DNA from: Metapseudomonas otitidis
GTDB lineage: Bacteria > Pseudomonadota > Gammaproteobacteria > Pseudomonadales > Pseudomonadaceae
Length of the DNA stretch: 64,000 nucleotides
Assembly: GCF_900111835.1 (NCBI RefSeq)
Contig: NZ_FOJP01000012.1
Span: forward strand, 186,001 to 250,000
Direction: 5' to 3'
Of this stretch, positions 35,383-44,112 are shown one piece after another. The notes beneath the pieces were generated by a model. The model worked only from the letters and a program-made list of their open reading frames with translations. It was not told the DNA's origin and did not search any database. The position numbers were made by a program, and so were the translations under genes. The number at the start of each line of letters is the position of its first letter. The first letter of the stretch is position 1.

Positions 35383-35712
35383 CTAGACGAACATCTGGGC
35401 GCGGCGGCGGGAGCGCGGCAGGCGCTGCTTGCCGGGGGTCTGGCTCAGGCGGGCCTGCCAGCTCTGCCAGGCGCTGCCCTGGGTGGCGGCCTGCTGGGGG
35501 CTCTTGCGGGCAACAGGCTCGCTGCGCGGCGGCGTGACACGCGCCTGGGCGGCTGTGGCCTGGGGCGCGGCGCCCTGTTCAGCCTGGGTGAAGGCGTTGG
35601 TCCGGCGACAGGTCTTGCAGGTGACCTCGGCCGGCTGGTTGGAGGCGTTCAGGTTGGCATCGCTGCGGCCGCAGGCACCCTGACCCTCTCCGCTCAGGAA
35701 ATGGATAACCAT
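35383..35712 (-). CDS. Small zinc-ribbon-like hypothetical protein
   Basis: This 109-residue protein starts MVIHFLSGEGQGACGRSDANL with a good AGGAGAA ribosome binding site. The single Cys at 14 and the CKTC pair at 32-35 resemble a small zinc-binding site. The C-terminal half is rich in Gln, Ala, Arg and Ser with a basic end (PRSRRRAQMFV), suggesting nucleic-acid contact or disorder. No named family is recognised. It sits alone between the MHS transporter and the LysR gene, both of which are transcribed independently. Confidence 0.7.
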   Translation of the reverse strand: MVIHFLSGEGQGACGRSDANLNASNQPAEVTCKTCRRTNAFTQAEQGAAPQATAAQARVTPPRSEPVARKSPQQAATQGSAWQSWQARLSQTPGKQRLPRSRRRAQMFV

Positions 35713-35792
35713 TTGATTCTCCTAATAAAAAGGGGGCGGCATTATTCCCGCATCGCAGGGCCATTTCCAGCCGAATGGACCAGCGGCAGGCA

Positions 35793-36671
35793 TCAGGCCG
35801 CTCCGTCGGCCGCCTGCGCCTGCAGCCAGGTGACGAAGGCCTGCGCCAGCGCCGACAAGGGGCGTTGCCGGGGCCACACCAGCCAGTAGGGGAATGGATA
35901 AGGCGCCGTTACGTTGCCGAGCTGGACCAGTTCGCCCCGGACGATGGCGTCCTGCACCAGGCTGCGTCGTTCGAGCGCAACGCCCTGCCCCAGCCGCGCC
36001 GCCTCCAGCACCAGGTTGGAGTCGTTGCACTCCAGGCCACTGCGTGCGGGCGGTGCCACCCCGGCCTGCTGGCACCAGGCCTGCCAGGATTCGCTGCAGA
36101 ACAGCGAGGCGCCCGCGACGATCGCGTCGGGCTCCTGGGGCAATTGCCCGCCGTTGAAGAAGGGCGCGGCCACCGGCACCCACTCGTCGTGCAGCAGCAG
36201 GCGCGCCTCCACGCCGTCCCACTGGCCATCGCCCATGCGGATGCCCAGGTCCGCCGCGCTGTCGCCGAGGTGGACCACCTCTAGGGACGCCAGCAAGCGC
36301 AGGTGGATGCCGGGGTGACGCCGCTGGAAATCCGGCAGGCGCGGCACCAGCCAGGCCCGGCCGAACGACGGCAGCACGGCGACCGTGACGGTCCCGGCCT
36401 GGGGAGGCGCCTTCACGCGGCGGGTCGCCTCGGCCATCTCCACCAGGGTGCGACGGATCTGCAAGGCATACAGGCGCCCGGCCTCGCTGACCCGGAGGCC
36501 CCGCCCTTCACGCACCAGCAGTGCGACGCCGAGGGCCTCCTCCAATTGGCGCAGTTGCTGGCTGACGGCCGAGTGGGTGACGTGCAGTTCGCGGGCTGCG
36601 CGGGTCACGCTGCCGAGCCGGGCCACGGCTTCGAAGCTGCGCAGCGCCGGCAAGGGTGGAAGGTCGGACAT
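35793..36671 (-). CDS. LysR-family transcriptional regulator (GcvA-like)
   Basis: This 292-residue regulator has an N-terminal winged helix-turn-helix (LRSFEAVARLGSVTRAARELHVTHSAVSQQLRQLEEALGVALLVRE, residues 10-55) and a LysR substrate domain (about 90-290). The GcvA-like subgroup is suggested by PPLPALRSFEAVARLGSVTRAA. It is divergent from a glutathione S-transferase gene with a 95-base shared promoter region, so it probably controls that gene and itself. The effector is unknown. Confidence 0.9.
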   Translation of the reverse strand: MSDLPPLPALRSFEAVARLGSVTRAARELHVTHSAVSQQLRQLEEALGVALLVREGRGLRVSEAGRLYALQIRRTLVEMAEATRRVKAPPQAGTVTVAVLPSFGRAWLVPRLPDFQRRHPGIHLRLLASLEVVHLGDSAADLGIRMGDGQWDGVEARLLLHDEWVPVAAPFFNGGQLPQEPDAIVAGASLFCSESWQAWCQQAGVAPPARSGLECNDSNLVLEAARLGQGVALERRSLVQDAIVRGELVQLGNVTAPYPFPYWLVWPRQRPLSALAQAFVTWLQAQAADGAA

Positions 36672-36725
36672 GCAAGCGCACCTAACGGAAAAGCCGAGAA
36701 AATAGCGATTTTATTCGCACCTTTC

Positions 36726-36737
36726 ACGCTTTAGCGT
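36726..36737. promoter_or_regulatory. Possible LysR operator in the LysR/GST intergenic region
   Basis: ACGCT-TT-AGCGT is an interrupted palindrome of 5-base arms in the middle of the 95-base divergent spacer. It is short, so the call is tentative. Confidence 0.35.
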
Positions 36738-36766
36738 AAGCAGCACTACGCAACAGGAGATCCCCC

Positions 36767-37354
36767 ATGAAGCTCTACGGCATGCTCGACTCGCCCTATG
36801 TACGCCGCGTCGCCATCAGCCTCGATTGCTACGGCGTCCCCTTCGAGCACCATCCGCTGTCGGTATTCAGCGACTTCGAGGCCTTCGCCCGAATCAATCC
36901 GGTGGTGAAGGCACCGACCCTGGTGCTGGACGATGGCACGGTGCTGATGGACTCGAACCTGATCCTCGACCACTTCGAGGCACAGGCGTCGCGCCCGCTG
37001 CTTCCTCCCACGGATCGGCACCGTGTCCTGGCCCGGACAGGGCTGGCGCTGGTGGCCTGCGAAAAGGCCGTGCAGGTGGTGTATGAACGCCGCTTGCGGC
37101 CGGAAGCCAAGCAGCATGGCCCCTGGCTGGAGCGCGTGAGCCTGCAGCTGCGTGCTGCCTGTGCCGGGCTGGAGGCCAGCGCCCGCGCCGAGGTGGACAC
37201 CCTCGACCAGGCAGCGATCAGCAGCGCCGTCGCCTGGGCCTTCATCCAGCATGTGGCAGCGGACCTGATCGACCCGGCGGACTACCCAGGCTGGAGCCGC
37301 GAGGCGCGCGCGCTCAACGACAGCGCGCTGTTCCGGCGCTATCCGCTCGAATGA
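36767..37354 (+). CDS. Glutathione S-transferase family protein
   Basis: This 195-residue GST-like protein has an N-terminal thioredoxin-fold domain (MKLYGMLDSPYVRRVAISLDCYGVPFEH, with SPYVRR in the glutathione-site loop; VKAPTLVLDDGTVLMDSNLILDHFE containing the cis-Pro and the DS glutathione contact) and a helical C-terminal domain. It starts behind AGGAG and is divergent from the LysR gene. The substrate is unknown; detoxification or a small aromatic substrate is typical for such pairs. Confidence 0.9.
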   Translation: MKLYGMLDSPYVRRVAISLDCYGVPFEHHPLSVFSDFEAFARINPVVKAPTLVLDDGTVLMDSNLILDHFEAQASRPLLPPTDRHRVLARTGLALVACEKAVQVVYERRLRPEAKQHGPWLERVSLQLRAACAGLEASARAEVDTLDQAAISSAVAWAFIQHVAADLIDPADYPGWSREARALNDSALFRRYPLE

Positions 37355-37580
37355 GCAGCCGCCGCCAAAATTCCAATTCGAACTCAATCAAGATCTATTT
37401 ATTCCATTCAGCTATTAAATAGACCGATTCATTCTTTTTCAGCCCCTGCCCGCCCCTGACACACTCCGCGTCGCCTGGAGCCACCCTCCGGCAGCGGCGG
37501 GCGCCCTCACCCAGGGCGCCCGCCATCCCCGCATACGGTGCCCTGCGAATCGACAGGGCCCATCCAGGAGCTGTCATTTC
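37355..37580 (+). promoter_or_regulatory. AT-rich upstream region of the amino-acid ABC importer
   Basis: The stretch 37368-37440 is unusually AT-rich for the window (ATTTATTCCATTCAGCTATT and TTCATTCTTTTTCA), with no gene. It probably contains the promoter for the importer operon. No exact hexamer pair stands out. Confidence 0.4.
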
Positions 37581-38387
37581 ATGAAGAAACTCACTGCCGT
37601 CACCGCCCTCGCCCTGGCCGTACTGTCCGGCCTGGCCCATGCCGACCGCCTCGAAGACATCCGCAAGGCCGGCGTCCTCCGGGTCGCCGCCTTCGACAGC
37701 AACCCGCCCTTCGGCTTCGTCGACCCGCAGACCAAGCAACTGGCCGGCCTCGACGTCGACTACGCCAAGGCCCTGGCCGGCAAGCTGGGCGTGAAGCTGG
37801 AGCTGCTGCCCACCAACCCGGCCAACCGCATTCCGCTGCTGACCGCCAACAAGGTGGACCTGGTGCTGGCCAACTTCACCATCACCCCCGAGCGGGCCCA
37901 GCAGGTGAACTTCAGCATTCCGTACTTCGCCTCCGGCCAGCAGTTCATCGTGCGCAAGGGCACCCTGACCGAGCCGGAGCAACTGAACAAATGGCGCGTA
38001 GGCGTGGACAAGGGCACGGTCAACGAAGGCGTCCTGCGGGAGAAATTCCCCGGCGCCAAGGTCATCGCCTACGACGACACCCCCTTCGCCTTCACCGCCC
38101 TGCGCAACGGCCAGGTGCAGGCCATCACCCAGGACGGGCCCAAGCTGATCGGCCTGCTGGCCAACGTGCCGGACAAGGACAAGTACGAGGTGCCGCCCTT
38201 CACCATCTCCAACGACCTGATCGGCGTCGGCATTCCCAAGGGCGAGGCCGCCCTGACCGAGTTCGTCGACCAGTCGCTGCGCGAGCTGGAAAACAGCGGC
38301 GACGCCCAGAAGATCTACGACGCCTGGTTCGGCCCGAGCACGCCGACGCCCCTGGCTCGCCTCTACCGGATCGGCGACAAGAGCTGA
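37581..38387 (+). CDS. Periplasmic amino-acid ABC transporter substrate-binding protein
   Basis: This 268-residue family 3 solute-binding protein has a Sec signal (KKLTAVTALALAVLSGLAHA, cleavage after residue 21). The mature part begins DRLEDIRKAGVLRVAAFDSNPPFGFVD, typical of polar amino acid binders, with the ligand-binding block LVLANFTITPERAQQVNFSIPYF. The gene heads an operon with two permeases. A strong hairpin after its stop probably raises its level relative to the permeases, as usual for binding proteins. Confidence 0.93.
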   Translation: MKKLTAVTALALAVLSGLAHADRLEDIRKAGVLRVAAFDSNPPFGFVDPQTKQLAGLDVDYAKALAGKLGVKLELLPTNPANRIPLLTANKVDLVLANFTITPERAQQVNFSIPYFASGQQFIVRKGTLTEPEQLNKWRVGVDKGTVNEGVLREKFPGAKVIAYDDTPFAFTALRNGQVQAITQDGPKLIGLLANVPDKDKYEVPPFTISNDLIGVGIPKGEAALTEFVDQSLRELENSGDAQKIYDAWFGPSTPTPLARLYRIGDKS

Positions 38388-38400
38388 TCGCCCTCTCTCC

Positions 38401-38426
38401 CTGCGCCCCGCTTCGGTGGGGCGCAG
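38401..38426 (+). terminator. Intercistronic hairpin between binding protein and permease genes
   Basis: A perfect 9-bp stem (38401-38409 with 38418-38426) around an 8-base loop without a U tract. It is better suited to mRNA stabilisation or partial attenuation than to full termination. Confidence 0.65.
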
Positions 38427-38457
38427 TCGTTGATGCCCCTGCTCCGGAAATCCAACC

Positions 38458-39186
38458 ATGTTCGGCGACCTCCTCGCCCCGCTCTACCTGCAGTGGCTGC
38501 TGGACGGCTTCCTGCTGACCCTCGGCCTTTCCGCCCTGTGCTGCCTGCTGGCCACCCTGCTCGGCGCGCCCCTGGCCATCGCCCGCCTGGCGACCTCGCG
38601 CCTGTTGTCCTGGCCGGCACAGGCCTTCCTGACCACCTTTCGCAACACGCCCCTGCTGGTGCAGCTGTTCTTCTGGTACTTCGGCGTGCCGGCGCTGTTG
38701 CCGGAAGCGCTGGTGTTCTGGCTCAACAGCCCGCACGAACTGGCCATCGGGCCGCTGGTGCTGGCCTGGCCGTCGTTCGAGTTCCTCGCCGGGGCCTGGG
38801 GCCTGACGCTCTACACCACGGCCTTCGTCGCCGAGGAGTTCCGCGCCGGCATCGCCTCGGTACGCCCGCAGCAGCGCGAGGCCGGCCTGGCGCTGGGCAT
38901 GACGCCTGGCCAGGTGTGGCGCGTGGTGCTGCTGCCCCAGGCGCTGCGCACGGCCTTCGCCCCGCTGCTGGGGCAGTACATGAACGCGCTGAAGAACTCC
39001 TCGCTGACCATGGCCATCGGCCTGGCCGAGCTGTCCTACGCCTCGCGCCAGGTCGAGACGGAAACCTTCAAGACCTTCCAGGCCTTCGGCCTCGCCACCC
39101 TGCTGTACATCGGCACCATCGCGCTGATGGAAGCCCTCGGCCAGGTGGTGCAACACAGCCGGCGCTACCGCCAGGGAGCCGCCTGA
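38458..39186 (+). CDS. Amino-acid ABC transporter permease (HisMQ family), first subunit
   Basis: This 242-residue inner-membrane permease of the polar amino acid type has several predicted helices and the EAA loop (EAGLALGMTPGQVWRVVLLPQALRTAFAPLLGQ), where an ABC ATPase docks. The N-terminal block FLLTLGLSALCCLLATLLGAPLA is the typical first segment. It overlaps the next permease gene by one base (TGATG). It functions as a heterodimer with the next product. Confidence 0.92.
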   Translation: MFGDLLAPLYLQWLLDGFLLTLGLSALCCLLATLLGAPLAIARLATSRLLSWPAQAFLTTFRNTPLLVQLFFWYFGVPALLPEALVFWLNSPHELAIGPLVLAWPSFEFLAGAWGLTLYTTAFVAEEFRAGIASVRPQQREAGLALGMTPGQVWRVVLLPQALRTAFAPLLGQYMNALKNSSLTMAIGLAELSYASRQVETETFKTFQAFGLATLLYIGTIALMEALGQVVQHSRRYRQGAA

Positions 39187-39878
39187 TGGACATTTCGGTC
39201 ATCCTCGACAACCTCGACTACCTGCTGCTGGGCCCCTGGCCCGAGGGCCCGCTGGGCGGCGCCGCGCTGACGCTGGTGCTGGCCCTGTGCTCGGCCCTGG
39301 CGTCGGCGCTGATCGGCCTGGTGCTGGGCATCGCACTGGCCCTGTCGAAGGGCCGCTGGCGCCTGCTGCTGGTGGCCGTGCTGGGCTTCTTCCGGGCGAT
39401 CCCGGTGCTGATGCTGGTGTTCTGGACCTACTTCCTGCTGCCCATCGTCTTCCACGTGGACGTGCCCGCCCTGGCCACGGTGGTCTGCGCCCTCTCGCTG
39501 ATCGGCGGGGCCTACCTGGCCCACTCGGTCAGCGCCGGCATCCTCAGCCTGCCGGAGGGCCAATGGCACGCGGCGCGCGCCCTGGGCATGCGCCCCTGGC
39601 AGGTGCTGCGCTGGGTGATCCTGCCCCAGGCCCTGCCGATCATGCTGCCGTCGTTCCTCAACCAGTGGGTCTCGCTGATCAAGGACACCTCCCTGGCCTA
39701 TGTCATCGGCGTCGGCGAGCTGTCGTTCGTGGCCACCCAGGTGAGCAACCGGGTGATGGTGCACCCCACGGAGATCTTCCTCTTCGTCGCCCTGCTCTAC
39801 TTCGTCCTGTGCACCAGCTTGGACCTGGCGGCCGGGGCGCTGGCGCGCTACGGCGGCGGCCCCCGGCAGGCGCGTTGA
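39186..39878 (+). CDS. Amino-acid ABC transporter permease (HisMQ family), second subunit
   Basis: This 230-residue permease has the EAA loop GQWHAARALGMRPWQVLRWVILPQALPIMLPSFLNQW and several hydrophobic segments. It starts at the ATG overlapping the previous stop; an in-frame reading further upstream lies inside the previous gene. Unusually, no ATP-binding subunit gene follows: the next gene is an unrelated membrane protein. The ATPase must come from elsewhere in the genome. Confidence 0.92.
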   Translation: MDISVILDNLDYLLLGPWPEGPLGGAALTLVLALCSALASALIGLVLGIALALSKGRWRLLLVAVLGFFRAIPVLMLVFWTYFLLPIVFHVDVPALATVVCALSLIGGAYLAHSVSAGILSLPEGQWHAARALGMRPWQVLRWVILPQALPIMLPSFLNQWVSLIKDTSLAYVIGVGELSFVATQVSNRVMVHPTEIFLFVALLYFVLCTSLDLAAGALARYGGGPRQAR

Positions 39879-39944
39879 CGCGGGTCATGGCACTGCCCTG
39901 GCGAGCCGTCATGATCCGCCCACCCTGCCGCCCGAGGACCCGAC

Positions 39945-40379
39945 ATGACCTACCTGCTGCTCAAGTTCGTGCACATCACCGCTGCGGCGTTCTTCATCGG
40001 CGGGGTGTTCTTCGAGGTGATGATCCTCAGCCGCGCCACGTCGGTACTGGACGAAGACGCCCGCAGCCGCCTGTCCCAGGCCCTCGGCAAGCGTGCCCGG
40101 CAGGTGATGCACTGGGTGGTGCTGGCACTCTACGGCGCCGGGCTGGGCCTCGCGTGGCACTACCGCGCGGTGCTGGCGGCGCCCTTCGCCAGCCACTTCG
40201 GCACGCTGCTGGTGCTGAAGATCAGCCTGGCGCTGAGCATCCTCGGGCACTTCCTGCTGGTGGTCCTGCTGATGCGCAGCGATCGCATGACGCCCGCCCG
40301 CTCCCGCCTGATCCACCGCAGCGTGCTGCTGCAGATGCTCGCCATCCTGTTCCTCGCCAAGGGCATGTTCCTGCTCTGA
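39945..40379 (+). CDS. CopD-like integral membrane protein
   Basis: This 144-residue protein with about four transmembrane helices begins MTYLLLKFVHITAAAFFIGGVFFEVMIL and contains histidines in helices (FVHITAA, QVMHWVVL), like the CopD/DUF2269-type small membrane proteins. Such families may bind heme or copper, but no function is proven. It stands alone between the ABC importer and the SoxR-regulated gene, which is convergent with it. Confidence 0.75.
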   Translation: MTYLLLKFVHITAAAFFIGGVFFEVMILSRATSVLDEDARSRLSQALGKRARQVMHWVVLALYGAGLGLAWHYRAVLAAPFASHFGTLLVLKISLALSILGHFLLVVLLMRSDRMTPARSRLIHRSVLLQMLAILFLAKGMFLL

Positions 40380-40392
40380 CGGCCGGCGTGCC

Positions 40393-40683
40393 CTACTCGA
40401 ACCACACCGAGCGAGCCCCGTAGCGCCAGATGGCCTCGCCCAGCAGCTGCGCGCCGCAGGAGCCGTCCCCCAGGGCCTGGTGAGCGGCCTGCGGCGAGCG
40501 CCAGCGGCTGCGCTGGACCAGCCAATCGCCGTCGGCGCCGACCTCCAGGGAGCTTTCCAGCAACCCCTGGTGCGACGCCAGGCAGGCGGCCAGGCGCGGT
40601 GCCAGCCCCTCCAGCAGCGCCTGGCGGCGCTCGGGATCGAAGGCGAACCGGATGGCGGTGTGGATTTCCTCTGCGTACTGCAT
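40393..40683 (-). CDS. SoxR-regulated small monooxygenase-like protein
   Basis: This 96-residue protein (MQYAEEIHTAIRFAFDPERRQALLEGLAPRLAACL...) has the size and pattern of a dimeric alpha/beta-barrel (antibiotic-biosynthesis monooxygenase-like) protein. The ATG at 40683 is preceded by AGAGGAG; an in-frame ATG 11 codons upstream lacks a site. It is divergent from soxR and its promoter contains a SoxR box within a 19-base spacer, so it should be induced by redox-cycling compounds. From memory, PAO1 PA2274 has the same position beside soxR. Catalysis is not demonstrable from sequence. Confidence 0.78.
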   Translation of the reverse strand: MQYAEEIHTAIRFAFDPERRQALLEGLAPRLAACLASHQGLLESSLEVGADGDWLVQRSRWRSPQAAHQALGDGSCGAQLLGEAIWRYGARSVWFE

Positions 40684-40727
40684 GTCCCGACTCCTCTGCG
40701 GACCGATCTTGTGCATGAACGGCGCCG

Positions 40728-40758
40728 AGGGTAAAACCTCAACTTAACTTGAGGTCAA
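40728..40758 (-). promoter_or_regulatory. SoxR-dependent promoter with SoxR box
   Basis: On the minus strand TTGACC (40758-40753) and TACCCT (40733-40728) are separated by 19 bases, the overlong spacer typical of MerR-family activation. The spacer is centred on the near-palindrome ACCTCAACTTAACTTGAGGT (40736-40755, 18 of 20 positions symmetric). Confidence 0.88.
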
Positions 40759-40770
40759 GAGCCCAGCACG

Positions 40771-41289
40771 ATGCCCGCCGTCACACCCGCCAACATCCAC
40801 AAGCCCCTCACCGTCGGCCAGGTCGCCGAACGCAGCGGCGTACCGGTTTCCACCCTGCATTTCTACGAAGCCAAGGGGCTGATCCGCAGCACCCGCAACG
40901 CCGGCAACCAGCGCCGCTATGCCCGCGACGTGCTGCGCCGGGTGGCGATCATCAAGGTGGCGCAACGCCTGGGCGTGCCCCTGGCGGAAGTGGCCGAAGC
41001 CCTGGCCGCCCTGCCCGAGGGCCGCACCCCCACCGCCGCCGACTGGCATGCCCTCTCCGAACGCTGGCGCCACGAGCTGGACCAGCGCATCCAGCGCCTC
41101 ACCGCCCTGCGCGACCAGCTCAACGGCTGCATCGGCTGTGGCTGCCTGAGCATGGAGACCTGCCCCCTGCGCAACCCCGGCGACGCCCTGGCCGAGTTCG
41201 GCAGCGGGCCGGTGCTGCTGGAGGACGGTTCGCAACCAAACGCTAAAGCTGGACTCACAAGCCCCCAGGGAACGCGCGAACCATCATGA
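40771..41289 (+). CDS. soxR: Redox-sensitive transcriptional activator SoxR
   Basis: This 172-residue MerR-family sensor has the [59 protein letters not shown] (about 13-67), a dimerisation helix, and the [2Fe-2S] ligands C120, C123, C125 and C131 (CxxCxC...C). In pseudomonads SoxR responds to redox-active pigments and drugs. It starts 16 bases after the SoxR box and is divergent from the monooxygenase-like gene. The C-terminal tail beyond the cluster (about 40 residues) is somewhat long and is not conserved in my memory. Confidence 0.95.
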   Translation: MPAVTPANIHKPLTVGQVAERSGVPVSTLHFYEAKGLIRSTRNAGNQRRYARDVLRRVAIIKVAQRLGVPLAEVAEALAALPEGRTPTAADWHALSERWRHELDQRIQRLTALRDQLNGCIGCGCLSMETCPLRNPGDALAEFGSGPVLLEDGSQPNAKAGLTSPQGTREPS

Positions 41290-41387
41290 AAAACGTTCAG
41301 GAGCGGCACTTCGCCAGCATCCATTTCCATGTCTAGAATCCGGGGGCGGTAATTTCCACGCTACGGATACTGACAGGAGTCTTTCCC

Positions 41388-41774
41388 ATGCCGGCACAAC
41401 AACTGTTCAAAACGATCCGCGACGAATTGCAAAACGGCGCCATCATTATTGACGGCGATAACTACCAGGCCGATATCGGGATACTTCAACCTTTGGTCGA
41501 TGGCTTCCCACTGGTTCCACCTGTTCGCCTGGTGTCTTACCAGAATCACAATGGTGCACATGACATCTCCGATGCAGTCGAAGCGGAGGTGCCCTACATC
41601 CTTGGGGTTCGCATCCGCTCCACTGATCAACAAGGGAGGCTGCAGGTCAATGCACACCCTCATGTGCAAGCCAATTACCTCACTCTGTTAGCCGACACGG
41701 TCGATACAGGTGTCCCAGCCCCCTTGGAAGGCAACTTCAGAGCGGACGTCGTGCTTTACAAGCGCTATCCGTAA
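41388..41774 (+). CDS. Hypothetical protein
   Basis: This 128-residue soluble protein starts MPAQQLFKTIRDELQNGAIIIDGDNYQADIGIL with an AGGAG sequence upstream. GC content is lower than its neighbours (many AT-rich third positions), suggesting recent acquisition. No signal peptide, transmembrane segment or named domain is recognised; blocks such as PPVRLVSYQNHNGAHDISDAVEAEVPYILGVRI suggest an alpha/beta fold. It is transcribed alone between soxR and an exported ankyrin protein gene. Confidence 0.65.
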   Translation: MPAQQLFKTIRDELQNGAIIIDGDNYQADIGILQPLVDGFPLVPPVRLVSYQNHNGAHDISDAVEAEVPYILGVRIRSTDQQGRLQVNAHPHVQANYLTLLADTVDTGVPAPLEGNFRADVVLYKRYP

Positions 41775-41927
41775 CCCCACGACCTCCCGAGCCCGCCGCT
41801 GACTCCCCGTCGGCGGCGTGCGGCAAGTGCCGTCGCCACTCCAGTTCCACCCCTGAGACAAACACCCGGTACAACAACGCCGATTGCATTACATTGCCGA
41901 CCTTTCCATCGGCAAGGGACTGCAACG

Positions 41928-43865
41928 TTGAACCTATTCTCTGGCGCCACTGCCCGGCGCATCGGCATTCGTGGGCTTGGCCTTGCGCTGGCCCTGCTGG
42001 CAGGCGCTCCCGTGGCCCTGGCCTTCGACATCGACATGGACGGGATCAAATGGTCGGGCATGGCCCGCAAGTTCGTGCTCGACCGACCGGAAACGGCCAC
42101 CCTGGAGATCAAGCCATTCCGCCTGCCGGGCCTGGCGCAGGTGCCGGCGCGTATCGTCATGAGCCAGCACCGCGGGTTGTTCTACCTCAATGCCTACCAG
42201 GACCTGGCGTACCAGCAACGGGTCTACAAGTCGCCGCCCATTGCGCTGTTCAGCCCCGAGGAACTGCGTGCCTGCGAGCCCTCGGATTTTCCCATCCGGG
42301 TCAGCGAGCGCTGGCCAGCGAGCAACACCCTGGACACCGGCCTCAGCCTCACGTCGCTGAGCTTCGACTGTTCGGTCCCCTCGGACTGGCAGCTCAGCCA
42401 GCGCTACCTGCTGGTCGACCAGCGCGACCCGCAGATCCCGCTGCTGGCCTTCAGTCACCGCCGCGACATGGACCGGATGGACTTCACCCCGCTGCAGCCC
42501 ATCAGCGAGGCAATCGCGCAGCAGTGGTTGCAGGCACTACAGAAGTTTCCGCCCTGGTTCCGCCCCTTCACCAGCGCCAAAGGAACGATCACCCTCAACG
42601 CCTATGTGCCGGCCCAGTCCCCGGATGACACCTGGAAGCAGTTCCGTGCCCTGCACCAGCAACTGCTGAAGACCAAGGGCAAGCGGCCGGGCATCCGCGA
42701 GGTGGAGGACTTCTTCGCCCTTCATGACTTCCGCAGCATCGCCACCGAGCGCCGCGAATACCCTGGCCTGCTCAACGACATTGCCTTCTGGGCCAGCGAG
42801 GCCGGCCAGCTGCAAACCGCCCGCCCCTGGCTCGAAGAAGTGCTGCGCCGCGACCCGGGGCGCATGCCCGCCTACCTCAACCTGGCGGACCTGGATTGGG
42901 CGATCTACGAGCAGCGCCCTGAGTACACCATCCACCAGGGCCGAGCCGTGGAGGCCTACCGGGTGTACTGCGGCCTGCGCCTGAAACGCCAGATGAGCAT
43001 CCCGCCCCGGGTGCTCGAACGCCTGGGCATCACCACCGCCAACCCGCAGGCCTGCCAGGGTTTCTGGCCGCTGGTGGCCGCCGTGGACGCCGGCGACCTG
43101 GCCGAGGTGCAGCGTCTGCTGGCCAGCGGCATCAGCGGCGAGGTCATGGCCGACGATGGCCGCAGCGCCCTGCTGCACGCCCTGGACGTGCCGCATCTGG
43201 ACATCGCCCGGCTGCTGCTGGAGCACGGCGCGCGCACCAGCGGTCTCTACAACGGCAGCACCTTGGCGATCCTGACCATGCAGCGCGACCTGAGAGACAA
43301 CCTCGACCTGAGCCAGGGCGGACGCTTGAAGTTCCTCATCGAGGCCGGTGTCCGCATCGATGAGCCGGACAGCCGAGGCGAGACGCCCCTGATGCAGATA
43401 GCCGGAAACACGCGTGGCCTGCAGGCCTTCGGTTGGCTGCTGCGCTATCCGCAAGATCTCGATGTGCGCAGCAAGGACGATGGCGAAACCGCTCTGTACC
43501 GAGCCTTTTCCGCCCACAATTTCGGGGCCGTGAGGCAACTGATAGCCGCCGGCGCCAACCTCGACCTGAGCTACGGCCGTGGCACCTGCCATGGCCAGCC
43601 CATCGGCAAGAGCCTGCTGACCCTGGTGGCCGAGCAGACCGCTGCCGATGCCCAGTCCCCTACCGTCAGCCAGCAGGACACCCTGGCGTTGTTCACCCTG
43701 CTGCTGGAAAAAGGTGCCGATCCCACTGTCGGCCAGCAGTGCGAGAAGAAGGGCTATGCCCTGTTGCTGGAAGCCATCTCCCGGAACAAACGCGAGGACC
43801 TGCTCGACGTGCTGCAGCGCTTCGCCGCCGCCCCGCCTGTTCTGCAGCAACCTGCTAGAGACTGA
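41928..43865 (+). CDS. Exported ankyrin-repeat protein
   Basis: This 645-residue protein has a signal peptide (ATARRIGIRGLGLALALLAGAPVALA, cleaved after residue ~32). I accept the TTG at 41928 because AAGGGA lies upstream and it gives the signal peptide. The first ~370 mature residues have no family I recognise; about residues 385-620 contain ankyrin-like repeats (FWPLVAAVDAGDLAEVQRLLASG, SALLHALDVPHLDIARLLLEHGA, TPLMQIAGNTRGLQAFGWLL, TALYRAFSAHNFGAVRQLIAAGA). It should act in the periplasm. A second exported ankyrin protein lies at 48320, on the other side of katE. Confidence 0.78.
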   Translation: MNLFSGATARRIGIRGLGLALALLAGAPVALAFDIDMDGIKWSGMARKFVLDRPETATLEIKPFRLPGLAQVPARIVMSQHRGLFYLNAYQDLAYQQRVYKSPPIALFSPEELRACEPSDFPIRVSERWPASNTLDTGLSLTSLSFDCSVPSDWQLSQRYLLVDQRDPQIPLLAFSHRRDMDRMDFTPLQPISEAIAQQWLQALQKFPPWFRPFTSAKGTITLNAYVPAQSPDDTWKQFRALHQQLLKTKGKRPGIREVEDFFALHDFRSIATERREYPGLLNDIAFWASEAGQLQTARPWLEEVLRRDPGRMPAYLNLADLDWAIYEQRPEYTIHQGRAVEAYRVYCGLRLKRQMSIPPRVLERLGITTANPQACQGFWPLVAAVDAGDLAEVQRLLASGISGEVMADDGRSALLHALDVPHLDIARLLLEHGARTSGLYNGSTLAILTMQRDLRDNLDLSQGGRLKFLIEAGVRIDEPDSRGETPLMQIAGNTRGLQAFGWLLRYPQDLDVRSKDDGETALYRAFSAHNFGAVRQLIAAGANLDLSYGRGTCHGQPIGKSLLTLVAEQTAADAQSPTVSQQDTLALFTLLLEKGADPTVGQQCEKKGYALLLEAISRNKREDLLDVLQRFAAAPPVLQQPARD

Positions 43866-44097
43866 CCCCATCGCGGTAGATCACCCGCCCCTCCGGGGTG
43901 ATCTCACCGATGGCGCAGAGCATGTGGTCGGCCGCGGCTTCGGCCTCCCGGGCGCAGGTGCAGCCGGGGGCGTACACCCAGAGCACCTGCACCTGCGCAT
44001 CCTCGCGGCTCGGCTGGTACTCGATCAGGCCGACGTAGCCGCTGCCGCTGGGCATGGCGTCGGTCCAGGCGATGGCGTAGGGAAAGTCACGGAACAT
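43855..44097 (-). CDS. Small hypothetical protein after mgtC-like gene
   Basis: This 80-residue protein starts MFRDFPYAIAWTDAMPSGSGYVGLIEYQPSRED and has a CTC motif (APGCTCAREAEAAADHMLCAIG). It ends with an 11-base overlap with the convergent ankyrin gene. It is the third gene of a minus-strand set with the MgtC-like gene and a 43-residue cysteine-rich gene. No family is recognised; the cysteines may bind a metal. Confidence 0.65.
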   Translation of the reverse strand: MFRDFPYAIAWTDAMPSGSGYVGLIEYQPSREDAQVQVLWVYAPGCTCAREAEAAADHMLCAIGEITPEGRVIYRDGVSL

Positions 44098-44112
44098 GGG
44101 GTATCCAGGTGG

